Assembly: GCA_965660935.1 (NCBI GenBank)
Contig: CBFIBR010000033.1
Span: 1 to 17,036, forward strand
Direction: 5' to 3'
Length of the DNA stretch: 17,036 bases
Source: UBA1172 sp002457135
GTDB lineage: Bacteria > Pseudomonadota > Alphaproteobacteria > Puniceispirillales > UBA1172
The stretch's first letter is position 1. Each line of letters begins with the position of its first letter. This document shows, in pieces, positions 1 to 8,676 of this stretch. The position numbers and the translations under genes are program-made. The notes under the pieces were generated by a model. That model did no database searches. It saw only the letters and a program-made list of their open reading frames with translations, and was not told the origin of the DNA.

Positions 1-1
1 T

Positions 2-2422
2 GAGGATACCTCAACATTTGATACATCCGCTGGCCGGATTGAGGTCACCATCCCTGATGAGGCTGTGGTTGAAACCGTCACCACCATCGACCCTTTCACC
101 AATTCAGCGCTTGAGGGGCTTTATCTATCCGGCGGGATGCTCTGCACCCAGTGCGAACCTGAAGGGTTCCGGCGCATCACCTGGCACCCGGACAGGCCCG
201 ATGTCCTGGGGGTTTTCACCACCAGGATTGAAGCCCCCGCCAGCTACCCCGTACTGCTCGCCAACGGCAACCTGATTGAGGAAGGCACCATGGAGGGCGG
301 CCGTCATTTCGCTGTCTGGCATGATCCGTTCCCAAAACCGAGTTACCTTTTTGCCATGGTGGCGGGTGATCTTGATCACGTCACCGACCATTACACCACC
401 ATGGATGGCCGTGATGTTGAGCTGAGAATCTATGTCGAGCATGGCAATGCCCACCTGACCGGTCACGCCATGGAAAGCCTCAAGCGATCCATGAAATGGG
501 ATGAGGATGTTTACGGCCTCGCCTATGACCTCGATATCTTCATGATCGTTGCGGTCAGCCATTTCAACATGGGGGCGATGGAAAACAAGGGGCTGAACAT
601 CTTCAATTCCAAGTTCATTTTGGCGGATCAGGAAACCGCCAGTGATGGCGATCTGATCAGGGTTGAAGCTATTGTCGCCCATGAGTATTTCCACAACTGG
701 ACCGGCAACAGGATCACCTGCCGGGACTGGTTCCAGCTGACGCTGAAAGAGGGGCTGACGGTCTACCGCGAACAGGAATTTACAGCTGACCTGAATTCCC
801 GGGTGGTCAAGCGTTCCGATGATGTTGCCTTGCTGCGTGCCATTCAGTTCCCTGAGGATAACGGGCCGACCGCGCACCCGATCCGGCCTGAGGAATACAG
901 CGAAATCAACAATTTCTACACCCCCACCGTCTATGAAAAGGGTTCCGAGGTGATCCGCATGATCGCCACGATCCTTGGCCATGACGGGTTCATGCAGGGG
1001 ATGAAACGCTATGTCGAAAGCCATGATGGCGCGGCTGTGACCTGTGAGGATTTTATCCTTGCCATGGAACAGGCCAATGATGCTGATCTGGGCCAGTTCC
1101 GGCGTTGGTACAGCCAGGCCGGAACCCCGAGGCTGGAGATTACCTGCCATTATGATGATCAGGCCACGACGCTTTCCCTCAATTTGAGGCAGGCCCTGCC
1201 TGAAACCGCTGCCCACACGCCGCGCCAGCCGCTGGTTATCCCTGTCCGGCTGGGTCTCGTTGGCCCGCAGGGCGAAACAGTTCCCGTCAGGGTAGGGGAT
1301 GGTCAGGATGGCATTGAGCCTCCGGTTGATGAGGCTGTGGTGGTGCTGAACGGGGCCGAAAGCAACGTCATGCTCCATGATGTGCCAAAAGGCACGGTGC
1401 CATCGCTGCTGCGCGGGTTCTCATCACCCGTCCAGCTGATCACCAACCTGACGGATACAGACAGGCTGCATCTGCTGGCCCATGATGGTGATGCGTTCTG
1501 CCGCTGGGATGCCGGGCAAGTCCTGATGCTTGAAGCCATAAGGGCGATTTTGCAGGACGGCAAGGATGTTGCCACCACCCGGGAGAAGGTGGAGAGGCTG
1601 GCGGCCGGGTTCACCGCAACCCTGGGTGATAATCGCCTCGATGGGGCGGAGAAGGCCCAGATTCTGCGGCCCCCCTCACAATCCGTGCTTGAAGGCATGA
1701 TCCCGAACCCTGATCCGGTGCTGATCTGGCAAGCCCGCCAGAACCTCCTGAAGATGCTTGGGGTCGCCATGGCTGATGATATTACGGCCATGCTGGACAG
1801 CCTCATGACAGGCAAAGGCCAGAATACCGCTCAGGGCAGGGCGCTCATTATCCGTTTGCTGGGTCTTGCCGTGATGGCTGATCTCAACGGGGCTGAGGAT
1901 ACAGCCCTTGCCCTGTCATCCCATCGCAACATGACGTTGGCGGAAGGGGCGTTGGCCGCGCTCAACCAAACCAGCGGTGATGCCCGTGCCGAAGCCCTCA
2001 AGGCGTTTGCCGATAAATGGTCTGATAGCAGCCTGGTGATGGAAAAATGGTTCGCGCTTGAGGCATCGGCCCCTTGTGTTTCAACGCCTGAACATTGCGA
2101 GGCCCTGATGCAGCACCCGGCCTTTGATCCCGGCAACCCGAACAAGCTGCGGTCCGTTTTGTCGGTGTTCGGGGCCATGAACACCGCCAATTTCCACGCC
2201 AATGATGGCAGCGGTTATGCGTTTCTGGCACGTCACATCGCCAGCATTGATCAACGCAACCCGCAAGTGGCGGCGCGGATTGCCCTGCCACTGACACGGT
2301 TTTCATCCTATGCCGATGATCGGCAGGCCATGATGAAAAGCGCGCTCGCCCATATCATGAGCAAGGGTGATATCTCACCCGATTTGCAGGAAGTGGTGAG
2401 CAAGGCGCTCAATAAAAAATAA
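2..2422 (+). CDS. pepN: Aminopeptidase N (M1 family), 5' end outside window
   Basis: Zinc aminopeptidase of the M1 family, a cytosolic enzyme that removes N-terminal residues from peptides in the last steps of protein turnover. The frame is open from base 2, so the gene enters from the left edge; 806 codons are visible. The exopeptidase motif GAMEN is at 572-586. The zinc motif HEYFH is at 680-694, and the third zinc ligand Glu is the codon at 749-751, giving the HExxH-x18-E pattern. Set against E. coli PepN (870 residues, GAMEN at 261, HExxH at 297), about 70 N-terminal residues are missing, which is only the start of the beta-sheet domain. The rest fits the Ig-like domain and the helical C-terminal domain of proteobacterial PepN. 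An internal GTG at 65 can be read as a start but is not one, because the coding frame runs through it. It converges on the helicase gene. Confidence 0.95.
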   Translation, partial: EDTSTFDTSAGRIEVTIPDEAVVETVTTIDPFTNSALEGLYLSGGMLCTQCEPEGFRRITWHPDRPDVLGVFTTRIEAPASYPVLLANGNLIEEGTMEGGRHFAVWHDPFPKPSYLFAMVAGDLDHVTDHYTTMDGRDVELRIYVEHGNAHLTGHAMESLKRSMKWDEDVYGLAYDLDIFMIVAVSHFNMGAMENKGLNIFNSKFILADQETASDGDLIRVEAIVAHEYFHNWTGNRITCRDWFQLTLKEGLTVYREQEFTADLNSRVVKRSDDVALLRAIQFPEDNGPTAHPIRPEEYSEINNFYTPTVYEKGSEVIRMIATILGHDGFMQGMKRYVESHDGAAVTCEDFILAMEQANDADLGQFRRWYSQAGTPRLEITCHYDDQATTLSLNLRQALPETAAHTPRQPLVIPVRLGLVGPQGETVPVRVGDGQDGIEPPVDEAVVVLNGAESNVMLHDVPKGTVPSLLRGFSSPVQLITNLTDTDRLHLLAHDGDAFCRWDAGQVLMLEAIRAILQDGKDVATTREKVERLAAGFTATLGDNRLDGAEKAQILRPPSQSVLEGMIPNPDPVLIWQARQNLLKMLGVAMADDITAMLDSLMTGKGQNTAQGRALIIRLLGLAVMADLNGAEDTALALSSHRNMTLAEGALAALNQTSGDARAEALKAFADKWSDSSLVMEKWFALEASAPCVSTPEHCEALMQHPAFDPGNPNKLRSVLSVFGAMNTANFHANDGSGYAFLARHIASIDQRNPQVAARIALPLTRFSSYADDRQAMMKSALAHIMSKGDISPDLQEVVSKALNKK

Positions 2423-2456
2423 GTTATTGGATATAACGCCCTGCTGAAATGCAGGG
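2423..2456. terminator. Two small hairpins between convergent genes
   Basis: The 35-base gap between the convergent pepN and helicase stop codons holds two adjacent perfect inverted repeats. GTTAT/ATAAC has arms at 2423-2427 and 2433-2437. CCCTGC/GCAGGG has arms at 2439-2444 and 2451-2456 with a 6-base loop. Neither is followed by a clear T tract on either strand, so this is only a possible bidirectional transcription end or mRNA 3'-end structure. Confidence 0.35.
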
Positions 2457-2457
2457 A

Positions 2458-3858
2458 CTAGCGCAGAAAGGCCGGGACGTGATCCGTGTTCTTGAAGCTG
2501 TCACCGGTGGCATCCTTAGGAGCGGGCAATTCGCCCTTGTGCTGCTTTTCACCCCTTGTGCGGGGCTTCCCGGACTTTGATTTGCGCTCGGTGTCTTTTG
2601 GTGTTGAGCGGCTTTCTTCTGGCTTGCTCTTCTTGGCTCTTGTTCCTTTGGCCGGGGTTTCTTTAGCCCCAGTTTCTTTAGCCCCAGATTTTTTATCCCC
2701 GGTTTCTTTAGCCCCAGTTTCTTTAGCAGGGGTAACCTTGCCATTCACGTCAGCGCGATCAATGTTTTTGCCGATCATTTTTTCAATCGCGGCAATGCCT
2801 TCACCATCATCCTTGCCAGCCACCAGCGTGAAGGCGCGGCCCGAACGGCCAGCGCGGCCGGTGCGGCCGATCCGGTGAACGTAATCTTCGGGGTTGATCG
2901 GCACATCGAAATTGAAGACATGCGACAGCCCCTCAATATCGAGGCCCCTTGCCGCCACGTCACTGGCAACCAGCATCCGCGCCTCACCCAGTTTGAATTT
3001 GTTGAGGGCATCGTTTCGTGCGCTCTGGGTCATGTCACCATGCAGGGCGAGGGCATCAAGCCCGTGGCGTTCCAGCGAAGACCGCAGCGTGGCGATATCG
3101 CGCTTCCGGTTGCAGAAAATCACGGCATTGGCGACGTTTTCCTGATTGATCAGGTCACGCAGGGTTTCACGCTTCGCCTTGGGGGAGGTCATGACCACAA
3201 ACTGGTCAACCGTGTCAGCGGTTGCAGCCGGGGCGGCGATTTCGATTATCTTGGGGTTAATAACAAATTTGGCAGCGATCTTGTGCATCTGCTCATCGAG
3301 AGTCGCCGAATAGAACAGCGTCTGTCTGATCTTGGGCAACAGGCCGGTGATGCGTTCAACATCGGGGATAAAGCCCATGTCCATCATCCGGTCCGCCTCA
3401 TCAATCACCAGCACCTTGACATCGCGGAGCATGACCTTGCCGCGCTCAACATGGTCAAGCAAGCGGCCGGGGGTTGCGATCAGAACATCCACGCCCTTGT
3501 CGAGGGCGGCTTCCTGTTCGTTAAAACTGACCCCGCCGATCAGCAACGCCATGGTAAGTTTTTGATACTTGCAGAAACCGGTGAAGCTTTCGGCTATCTG
3601 GGCGGCCAGTTCACGCGTCGGGGTCAGGATCAGTGAGCGCGGCATCCGTGCCTTGGCCCGGCCTGAATCAAGAATATCAATCATCGGCAAGGTGAACGAA
3701 GCTGTCTTGCCGGTGCCGGTCTGGGCTGAACCCAGAACGTCCCTGCCCATCAGCACGATGGGGATAGATTTTTCCTGTATAGGCGTGGGTTTTTCATAGC
3801 CAAGTTCATTAATGGCTTGAAGGACGTTATCGCTTAACCCTAGGTCCTGGAATAGCAC
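2458..3858 (-). CDS. rhlE: DEAD-box RNA helicase, RhlE type, with basic repeat tail
   Basis: ATP-dependent RNA helicase of 466 residues, probably acting in ribosome assembly or RNA turnover in the cytoplasm. All core motifs are present: Q motif near residues 21-28, motif I AQTGTGKT 45-52, Ia PTRELAAQ 80-87, Ib TPGR 129-132, II DEAD 153-156, III SAT 184-186, V ARGLDI 303-308 and VI HRIGRTGR 328-335. After about residue 370 the protein becomes a low-complexity Lys/Glu/Thr tail with six pentapeptide units (378-407), then a basic Ser/Lys-rich end. Such disordered tails are common in RhlE-like proteins and usually bind RNA. The start is a GTG, chosen because MLFQDLGLS fits the family N-terminus; the frame stays open upstream but offers no ATG nearby, and no strong Shine-Dalgarno is visible. 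The RhlE assignment, rather than another DEAD subfamily, is by similarity of the core. Confidence 0.88.
   Translation of the reverse strand: MLFQDLGLSDNVLQAINELGYEKPTPIQEKSIPIVLMGRDVLGSAQTGTGKTASFTLPMIDILDSGRAKARMPRSLILTPTRELAAQIAESFTGFCKYQKLTMALLIGGVSFNEQEAALDKGVDVLIATPGRLLDHVERGKVMLRDVKVLVIDEADRMMDMGFIPDVERITGLLPKIRQTLFYSATLDEQMHKIAAKFVINPKIIEIAAPAATADTVDQFVVMTSPKAKRETLRDLINQENVANAVIFCNRKRDIATLRSSLERHGLDALALHGDMTQSARNDALNKFKLGEARMLVASDVAARGLDIEGLSHVFNFDVPINPEDYVHRIGRTGRAGRSGRAFTLVAGKDDGEGIAAIEKMIGKNIDRADVNGKVTPAKETGAKETGDKKSGAKETGAKETPAKGTRAKKSKPEESRSTPKDTERKSKSGKPRTRGEKQHKGELPAPKDATGDSFKNTDHVPAFLR
2638..2731 (-). repeat. Six 15-base in-frame repeats in helicase tail
   Basis: Tandem 15-base units with top-strand consensus GTTTCTTTAGCCCCA. 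Two exact copies are adjacent at 2657-2671 and 2672-2686 and a third is at 2702-2716; the units around them diverge. They encode pentapeptides at residues 378-407 of the helicase: AKETG, AKETG, DKKSG, AKETG, AKETP, AKGTR. Copy number is likely to vary between strains by slippage. Confidence 0.85.
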
Positions 3859-3910
3859 GCGTTTATCCGTGTAGGTGAAAAAGCCGCAATAAAGGGCAAT
3901 GGTTGGGTTT

Positions 3911-3939
3911 TGTCTACATAATTGCTGGCCTTAGGTCAA
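3911..3939 (-). promoter_or_regulatory. Candidate sigma-70 promoter for the helicase gene
   Basis: On the minus strand, TTGACC (3934-3939) and TAGACA (3911-3916) are separated by exactly 17 bases, with the predicted start near 3904, about 45 bases before the GTG start codon. The match to the vegetative consensus is good but rests on sequence alone. Confidence 0.4.
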
Positions 3940-3979
3940 CCGTAATGGCATAGAGAGTGGGATTTAAAGGAAATGCCCG

Positions 3980-4681
3980 ATGCCAACATTGCTTTTTATC
4001 CCGGGGCTGCTGCTGACACCGCGCCTCTATGATGCTCAGGTTGCTGCCTTGCGAGGCCGATATTCCATCGCTTTTGCCGATACATTCGGCATGAACAGCA
4101 TCACCGCCATGGCCGAAAAGGCACTGGCCAGCGTTGATGGTGATATCATCCCCATCGGGCTTTCCATGGGCGGCTATGTCAGCCTTGAAATCGCCCGGCT
4201 GGCCCCGCAACGCCTGCGGGCCATCGTTGCCATGGACAGCAACGCCACCACCGATAGCCCGGAGCGCAAGGCTGAACGCAAACGCCTGATTGAGATGAGC
4301 AGCATCGGCAAATTCCGCGGCGTCACCAAAACGCTGCTGCCCCAGTTCATTGCCGAGGCCAATCTGGATGATGAAACCATCACACGCCCCATCATGGACA
4401 TGGCCGAAGAGGTGGGGAGGGACAATTTCCTCTCCCAGCAAGAGGCGATCATGGAACGGCGCGACCAGATGGACACGCTGAAAGGGCTGGATTGCCCGGG
4501 GCTGTTCATCGTTGGCAGTGAGGATACACCCTTTGTCGAGCCTGTCCGCGCCATGGCCGAGGCAATGCCAAACGCCCGCTACAGCGTTATTGACGGGGCA
4601 GGGCATCTGCCAACCCTCGAAGACCCGGATGCCGTCAACGCCGTACTGGAGGATTTTCTGGACAGCGTGATCAGCGACTGA
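3980..4681 (+). CDS. Alpha/beta hydrolase, substrate unknown
   Basis: Small single-domain alpha/beta-fold hydrolase of 233 residues. The nucleophile elbow is GLSMGG with Ser62. A likely acid residue is Asp182, in IVGSEDTPF. The catalytic His is His209, in DGAGHLPTLEDP. The N-terminus (LLFIPGLLLTPRLYD) fits the first strand and oxyanion loop. There is no signal peptide or membrane segment, so it should be cytosolic. The cap region (about 100-160) is helical and charged. The ATG at 3980 is preceded by AAAGGA at 3966-3971, a good ribosome binding site at 8-base spacing. It stands alone, divergent from the helicase and convergent with parE, so context does not reveal the substrate; esterase, lactonase or thioesterase activities are all possible. 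Confidence 0.85.
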   Translation: MPTLLFIPGLLLTPRLYDAQVAALRGRYSIAFADTFGMNSITAMAEKALASVDGDIIPIGLSMGGYVSLEIARLAPQRLRAIVAMDSNATTDSPERKAERKRLIEMSSIGKFRGVTKTLLPQFIAEANLDDETITRPIMDMAEEVGRDNFLSQQEAIMERRDQMDTLKGLDCPGLFIVGSEDTPFVEPVRAMAEAMPNARYSVIDGAGHLPTLEDPDAVNAVLEDFLDSVISD

Positions 4682-4700
4682 TTGAGGTGTTAAGGGGCCG

Positions 4701-4739
4701 GTGACCGGAGATAGTGACCGGAAATAGTGACTGGATCAG
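4701..4739. repeat. Three 13-base tandem repeats between hydrolase and parE
   Basis: Units GTGACCGGAGATA (4701-4713), GTGACCGGAAATA (4714-4726) and GTGACTGGATCAG (4727-4739) run head to tail with 1 to a few differences. They fill most of the 65-base gap between two convergent stop codons. GGATCAG occurs twice at the right edge (4732 and 4744), the second copy running into the parE stop codon. The first unit boundary also makes a small CCGGT-G-ACCGG palindrome. No T-tract terminator is seen here. Confidence 0.75.
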
Positions 4740-4746
4740 GAGCGGA

Positions 4747-6726
4747 TCAGATATCCAATTCTTCCAGCACTTCGGCGGCGTGATCCCTGATATAGGCAAA
4801 GCGCAATTCAGGTTTCCGGCCCATCAGGGTATTCACCAGACCATCAACACGGCGGCGATCATCCGCACCCTCAGGGTCACGCCCGGGGAGGTTGACCTGC
4901 AACAACCGGCGGCTTGCGGCCGACATGGTTGTTTCTTTAAGCTGTCTGGGAGGCATCTCCCCCAACCCCTTGAAACGGCTGATTTCTATTTTGCCCCGGC
5001 CTTTGAAATCTTTTTCAATCAGCTCATCCTTATGGGCATCATCGAGGGCATAGGCAATCTCGCCGCCCTGGGCAATCCGGTAGAGCGGAGGCTGCGCCAG
5101 AAACAGCCTGCCGCTTTCAATCAGCCCCGGCATCTGCTGATAGAAATACGTCATCAGCAGGGCCGCGATATGCGCGCCGTCAACATCGGCATCGGTCATG
5201 ATGATGATGCGGCCATAGCGCAGCCCATCGAGCCTGAAATTCTTGCCTGGCTGGACCCCAAGCGCGAGGGCCAGATCAGACAATTCCTGATTCTGCATCA
5301 GCTTGTCATCACTGGCTGAGGCAACGTTGAGGATTTTACCGCGCAGGGGCAGAACCGCCTGAGTCCGGCGATCACGCGCCTGTTTGGCGGAACCGCCCGC
5401 GCTATCCCCCTCAACCAGAAAAATTTCCGTTTCTTCGGTATCGGCGGCGGAACAATCGGCCAGCTTGCCGGGCAGGCGCAGCTTGCGGGTGGCGGATTTA
5501 CGCGCCACATCCTTGTCACGCTTGCGGCGTTTACGTTCATCCATGCGCTCAATGGCGGCATCCAGCAGGAATCCGGCCCGCTCAGGGTCACTGGAAAGCC
5601 AGGTTTCAAACCGGTCACGCAGCCCGGTTTCAACCAGTTTCGTGGCATCCTGACTGACCAGCCTGTCCTTGGTTTGGCCCTGAAAATGCGGCTCCCGCAC
5701 AAAGACGCTGAGCATCGCGCCAACCCCGCTCATGACATCATCGACCGTCAGGTCAGCGGCTTTCTTGTTGCTGGCAATCTCTCCAAAGGCCCGCAAGCCC
5801 CGCACCAGCGCCTGACGCAACCCGGTTTCATGGGTGCCGCCATCAGGGGTTGGCACGGTGTTGCAGTAGGAATGCACAAAGCCGTCTTCGCCCGGGGTGA
5901 ACCAGGTGATGGCGTATTCAACCTTTTCATCCCCCACGGTCACGGTATCGGCAAAGGGGGCGGCGATAATCAGCCCCTTGCCCGTGGTGGTGTCTTTGAG
6001 GAAATCCGCCAGCCCGCCGGGGTAGCAGATGATGCCCTCGGCCGGGGTTTCGGAATTGGCGGGGAGGAGGGAGGCAGCGCATTTCCAGCGAATTTCAACA
6101 CCGGCGAAAAGATACGCCTTAGAGCGCATCATCCGATACAGGGTATCAGGACGAAAGCGGTTGTTATCCTTGAAAATAGTGGCATCGGGAACAAAGGTGA
6201 CAACGGTGCCGCGCCGGTTCGGGGCCGCGCCGATTTCCTCCAGCCCGGTGGTGCTTTTGCCCCGGGAGAAGGCCTGACGATAAAGCGTCTTGTTGCGCGC
6301 CACTTCCACCACCATGCTTTCAGACAGGGCGTTGACAACCGAGGCACCGACCCCGTGCAATCCGCCTGAGGTGGCATAGGCCTTGCCATCGAACTTGCCG
6401 CCTGCATGCAGCGTGGTCATGATGACTTCCAGTGCCGATTTGTTCTTGAATTTTGGGTGCGGGTCGGTGGGGATGCCGCGGCCGTTATCAGCAATGGTCA
6501 GGCTGCCATCATCGTTGAGGGTGACTTCAATCCGGCTGGCATGCCCGGCCACCGCCTCATCCATGGAATTATCGAGGATTTCAGCCGCCAGGTGGTGGAG
6601 CGCACGGTCATCAGTACCGCCGATATACATGCCCGGGCGACGCCGGACCGGTTCGAGCCCCTCAAGAACCTCGATTTCATTGGCGGTATAGTCTTCCGCC
6701 GCTGCGTTGGAAAAGAGATCAGCCAT
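4747..6726 (-). CDS. parE: DNA topoisomerase IV subunit B
   Basis: ATPase subunit of topoisomerase IV, which pairs with ParC to decatenate daughter chromosomes. From the ATG at 6726 it has 659 residues. GHKL ATPase motifs: NSMDEA near residues 53-58, DNGRGIP 80-86, GLHGVG 122-127. The TOPRIM domain carries EGDSAGG at 439-445 and DADVD at 512-516, the acidic magnesium cluster. The C-terminus has GLGEMPPRQLKETTM, typical of ParE; the overall length and lack of a long insertion also favour ParE over GyrB. A GTG two codons upstream (6732) is an alternative start; neither has a strong Shine-Dalgarno, and ATG followed by ADLF fits the family better. It lies downstream of glnA but is separated from it by a strong terminator, so it is probably its own unit. 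parC is not in the window. Confidence 0.93.
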   Translation of the reverse strand: MADLFSNAAAEDYTANEIEVLEGLEPVRRRPGMYIGGTDDRALHHLAAEILDNSMDEAVAGHASRIEVTLNDDGSLTIADNGRGIPTDPHPKFKNKSALEVIMTTLHAGGKFDGKAYATSGGLHGVGASVVNALSESMVVEVARNKTLYRQAFSRGKSTTGLEEIGAAPNRRGTVVTFVPDATIFKDNNRFRPDTLYRMMRSKAYLFAGVEIRWKCAASLLPANSETPAEGIICYPGGLADFLKDTTTGKGLIIAAPFADTVTVGDEKVEYAITWFTPGEDGFVHSYCNTVPTPDGGTHETGLRQALVRGLRAFGEIASNKKAADLTVDDVMSGVGAMLSVFVREPHFQGQTKDRLVSQDATKLVETGLRDRFETWLSSDPERAGFLLDAAIERMDERKRRKRDKDVARKSATRKLRLPGKLADCSAADTEETEIFLVEGDSAGGSAKQARDRRTQAVLPLRGKILNVASASDDKLMQNQELSDLALALGVQPGKNFRLDGLRYGRIIIMTDADVDGAHIAALLMTYFYQQMPGLIESGRLFLAQPPLYRIAQGGEIAYALDDAHKDELIEKDFKGRGKIEISRFKGLGEMPPRQLKETTMSAASRRLLQVNLPGRDPEGADDRRRVDGLVNTLMGRKPELRFAYIRDHAAEVLEELDI

Positions 6727-6756
6727 GCCCACTCGCCCGGTAAACCTTACACTCTC

Positions 6757-6784
6757 TTTCTACAGGATATTGGGCTTGAGGCAA
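6757..6784 (-). promoter_or_regulatory. Candidate promoter for parE
   Basis: Minus-strand TTGCCT (6779-6784) and TAGAAA (6757-6762) are 16 bases apart, predicting a start near 6750 and a leader of about 24 bases. A second possible element, an extended -10 TGG-TATAGA (TATAGA at 6789-6794), lies just upstream without a well-spaced -35. Either would explain transcription of parE after the glnA terminator. Confidence 0.3.
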
Positions 6785-6840
6785 GGACTCTATACCAGCA
6801 TTAGTATGTTTTCAGGTAAATTTCCTGCTGATAAAGGCAT

Positions 6841-6867
6841 AAAAAAAGGCAGCGCGAGGCTGCCTTT
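6841..6867 (-). terminator. Rho-independent terminator of glnA
   Basis: On the minus strand, GGCAGC and GCTGCC (top-strand arms 6848-6853 and 6859-6864) form a 6-bp GC-rich stem around a 5-base loop. Three flanking A-T pairs extend it, and a run of at least seven T follows (top-strand A run from 6841). It begins about 20 bases after the glnA stop codon and insulates parE from glnA. Confidence 0.9.
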
Positions 6868-6887
6868 CTCTATTCTGTAAACCCGTT

Positions 6888-8297
6888 TTATGAGGAGTAG
6901 TACATCTGGAATTCAACCGGATGCGGTGTGTGCTCGAAGTAGACGACTTCTTCCATCTTCAGCTCTATGTAGGCTTCGATCTGATCGTTGGTGAAGACAT
7001 CACCCTGGGTCAGGAACTCACGATCGGCATCGAGGCTGTCCAGCGCATCACGCAGGGATGCACAGACAGTCGGGATGTCCTTCAGCTCTTCGGCTGGCAG
7101 ATCATAGAGATCCTTGTCCATGGCTTCGCCCGGATGGATCTTGTTGCGGATACCGTCAAGACCGGCCATCAGCAGGGCTGAGAAGGCGAGGTACGGGTTG
7201 GCGGTCGCATCAGGGAAACGAACCTCAACACGCTTGCCCTTCGGGTTGTTAACAAACGGGATCCGGCAGGAAGCCGAACGGTTACGGGAAGAGTACGCCA
7301 GCAGGACAGGAGCCTCATAACCCGGGATCAGACGCTTATAAGAGTTGGTCGACGGGTTGGTGAAAGCATTGAGGGCCTTGGCGTGCTTGATGATACCGCC
7401 GATATAATGCAGGGCGGTTTCAGACAGGTCAGCATAACCGTTACCGGCAAAGAGAGGCTTGCCATCCATCCAGAGCGACTGGTGAACATGCATCCCGGAG
7501 CCGTTATCACCGGCAATCGGCTTTGGCATGAAGGTCGCCGATACACCGTAAGCCTGGGCCACATTGTGAACAGCATACTTGTAGAGCTGGAGGTTATCAG
7601 CGGTTTCCAGAAGGGTGCCGAATTTCATGCCCAGTTCGTGCTGGGATGGGGCAACCTCGTGGTGATGCTTTTCAACCGGCACGCCCATTTCAGCCATGAC
7701 GGAGAGCATCTCGGAACGGATATCCTGGCCGCTATCGACGGGCGGGACCGGGAAGTAACCACCCTTGACGCCAGGGCGGTGACCCAGGTTGCCTTCTTCG
7801 AAATCACGGGCTGTATTGTATGGGCCTTCAACGCTGTCAACTTCGTAATAGCCCCGGTTCATTGAGGCATCATATTTGACATCATCGAAGAGGAAGAATT
7901 CAGCTTCAGGACCAAAGAAAGCCGTATCAGCAATGCCGAGCGATTCCATATGCGACAGGGCAGCCTTTGCGGTGGAACGCGGATCGCGGGAGTAGTTTTC
8001 GCCGGTTGACGGCTCAAGCACATCACAGAAGATGGCCAGGGTCGGCTGGGCAAAGAACGGATCGACATAAACACGGCTGAGATCAGGCATCAGGTTCATA
8101 TCGGATTCGTTAATGGCTTTCCAGCCAGCAATGGAAGAACCGTCAAACATGAAGCCTTCAGCAAGGCTGTCTTCATCAATTGTTTCAATGTGCTGGGTAA
8201 CGTGCTGCATCTTGCCGCGAGGGTCGGTAAAACGAAGATCGACGTAGTTGATCTCGTTTTCCTTGAGCATCTTCATGATTGTTGCTGCGTCAGACAT
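6888..8297 (-). CDS. glnA: Glutamine synthetase type I
   Basis: Cytosolic dodecameric enzyme making glutamine from glutamate, ammonia and ATP; the main entry point for ammonia under nitrogen limitation. It has 469 residues, the standard GSI length. The metal-binding FGPEAEFFLFD is at 128-138 (Glu131, Glu133). GSGMHVHQS (266-274) holds the His271 region, and NRSASCRIP is at 339-347. KDLYDLPAEE contains Tyr398, equivalent to the Tyr397 adenylylation site of E. coli, so regulation by GlnE is expected. The ATG at 8297 is preceded by AGGAG at good spacing. It lies 40 bases downstream of glnB on the same strand with no terminator between, so the two form a glnBA operon. A strong terminator follows. 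Confidence 0.97.
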   Translation of the reverse strand: MSDAATIMKMLKENEINYVDLRFTDPRGKMQHVTQHIETIDEDSLAEGFMFDGSSIAGWKAINESDMNLMPDLSRVYVDPFFAQPTLAIFCDVLEPSTGENYSRDPRSTAKAALSHMESLGIADTAFFGPEAEFFLFDDVKYDASMNRGYYEVDSVEGPYNTARDFEEGNLGHRPGVKGGYFPVPPVDSGQDIRSEMLSVMAEMGVPVEKHHHEVAPSQHELGMKFGTLLETADNLQLYKYAVHNVAQAYGVSATFMPKPIAGDNGSGMHVHQSLWMDGKPLFAGNGYADLSETALHYIGGIIKHAKALNAFTNPSTNSYKRLIPGYEAPVLLAYSSRNRSASCRIPFVNNPKGKRVEVRFPDATANPYLAFSALLMAGLDGIRNKIHPGEAMDKDLYDLPAEELKDIPTVCASLRDALDSLDADREFLTQGDVFTNDQIEAYIELKMEEVVYFEHTPHPVEFQMYYSS

Positions 8298-8337
8298 ACT
8301 TTTTCTCCTGGTAGGTCCTGTTGATTGATTTGGCTGG

Positions 8338-8676
8338 TCAGATTGCGTCCGACCCGCGTTCGCCGGTGCGGATGCGGATCACATCCTCAATCGGCGAGAT
8401 AAAGATTTTGCCATCACCGATCCGGCCGGTGGCAGCGGCGCCGAGAATGGCTTCCACCGATGCTTCCACCAGATTGTCCTCAATAATGACCTCGATTTTC
8501 ACCTTTGGCAGAAAGTCGACAACATATTCGGCACCCCGATACAATTCGGTGTGGCCTTTCTGTCGCCCGAACCCCTTGGCTTCGGTGATGGTGATACCCT
8601 GAATACCAACTTCATGCAGGGCTTCTTTGACTTCATCCAGCTTGAACGGCTTGATGATTGCTTCAAGTTTCTTCAA
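8338..8676 (-). CDS. glnB: Nitrogen regulatory protein PII
   Basis: Trimeric PII signal protein that senses 2-oxoglutarate and ATP/ADP and controls NtrB and GlnE according to nitrogen status. It has 112 residues, the family length. The T-loop RGAEYVVDF carries Tyr51, the GlnD uridylylation site, with Tyr46 also present. TGRIGDGKIF is at about 83-92 and the C-terminal RTGERG at about 103-108, both PII signatures. The start codon is TTG (8674-8676), supported by the conserved KKLEAIIKPF immediately after it and a consensus AGGAGG a few bases upstream; no in-frame ATG lies nearby. I call it GlnB rather than GlnK because it is linked to glnA and not to an ammonium transporter gene amtB. Promoter elements for nitrogen control lie upstream. 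Confidence 0.96.
   Translation of the reverse strand: MKKLEAIIKPFKLDEVKEALHEVGIQGITITEAKGFGRQKGHTELYRGAEYVVDFLPKVKIEVIIEDNLVEASVEAILGAAATGRIGDGKIFISPIEDVIRIRTGERGSDAI

Noticed and set aside
125..1378. 417-codon minus-strand open frame inside pepN
   Set aside because: Fully antisense to a gene with clear M1 motifs; no recognisable domain, a by-product of GC-rich codon use.
2875..3636. 253-codon plus-strand open frame inside the helicase gene
   Set aside because: Antisense to conserved DEAD-box motifs; no recognisable domain.
3914..4606. 230-codon minus-strand open frame over the hydrolase
   Set aside because: Antisense to a hydrolase with an intact catalytic triad and its own ribosome binding site.
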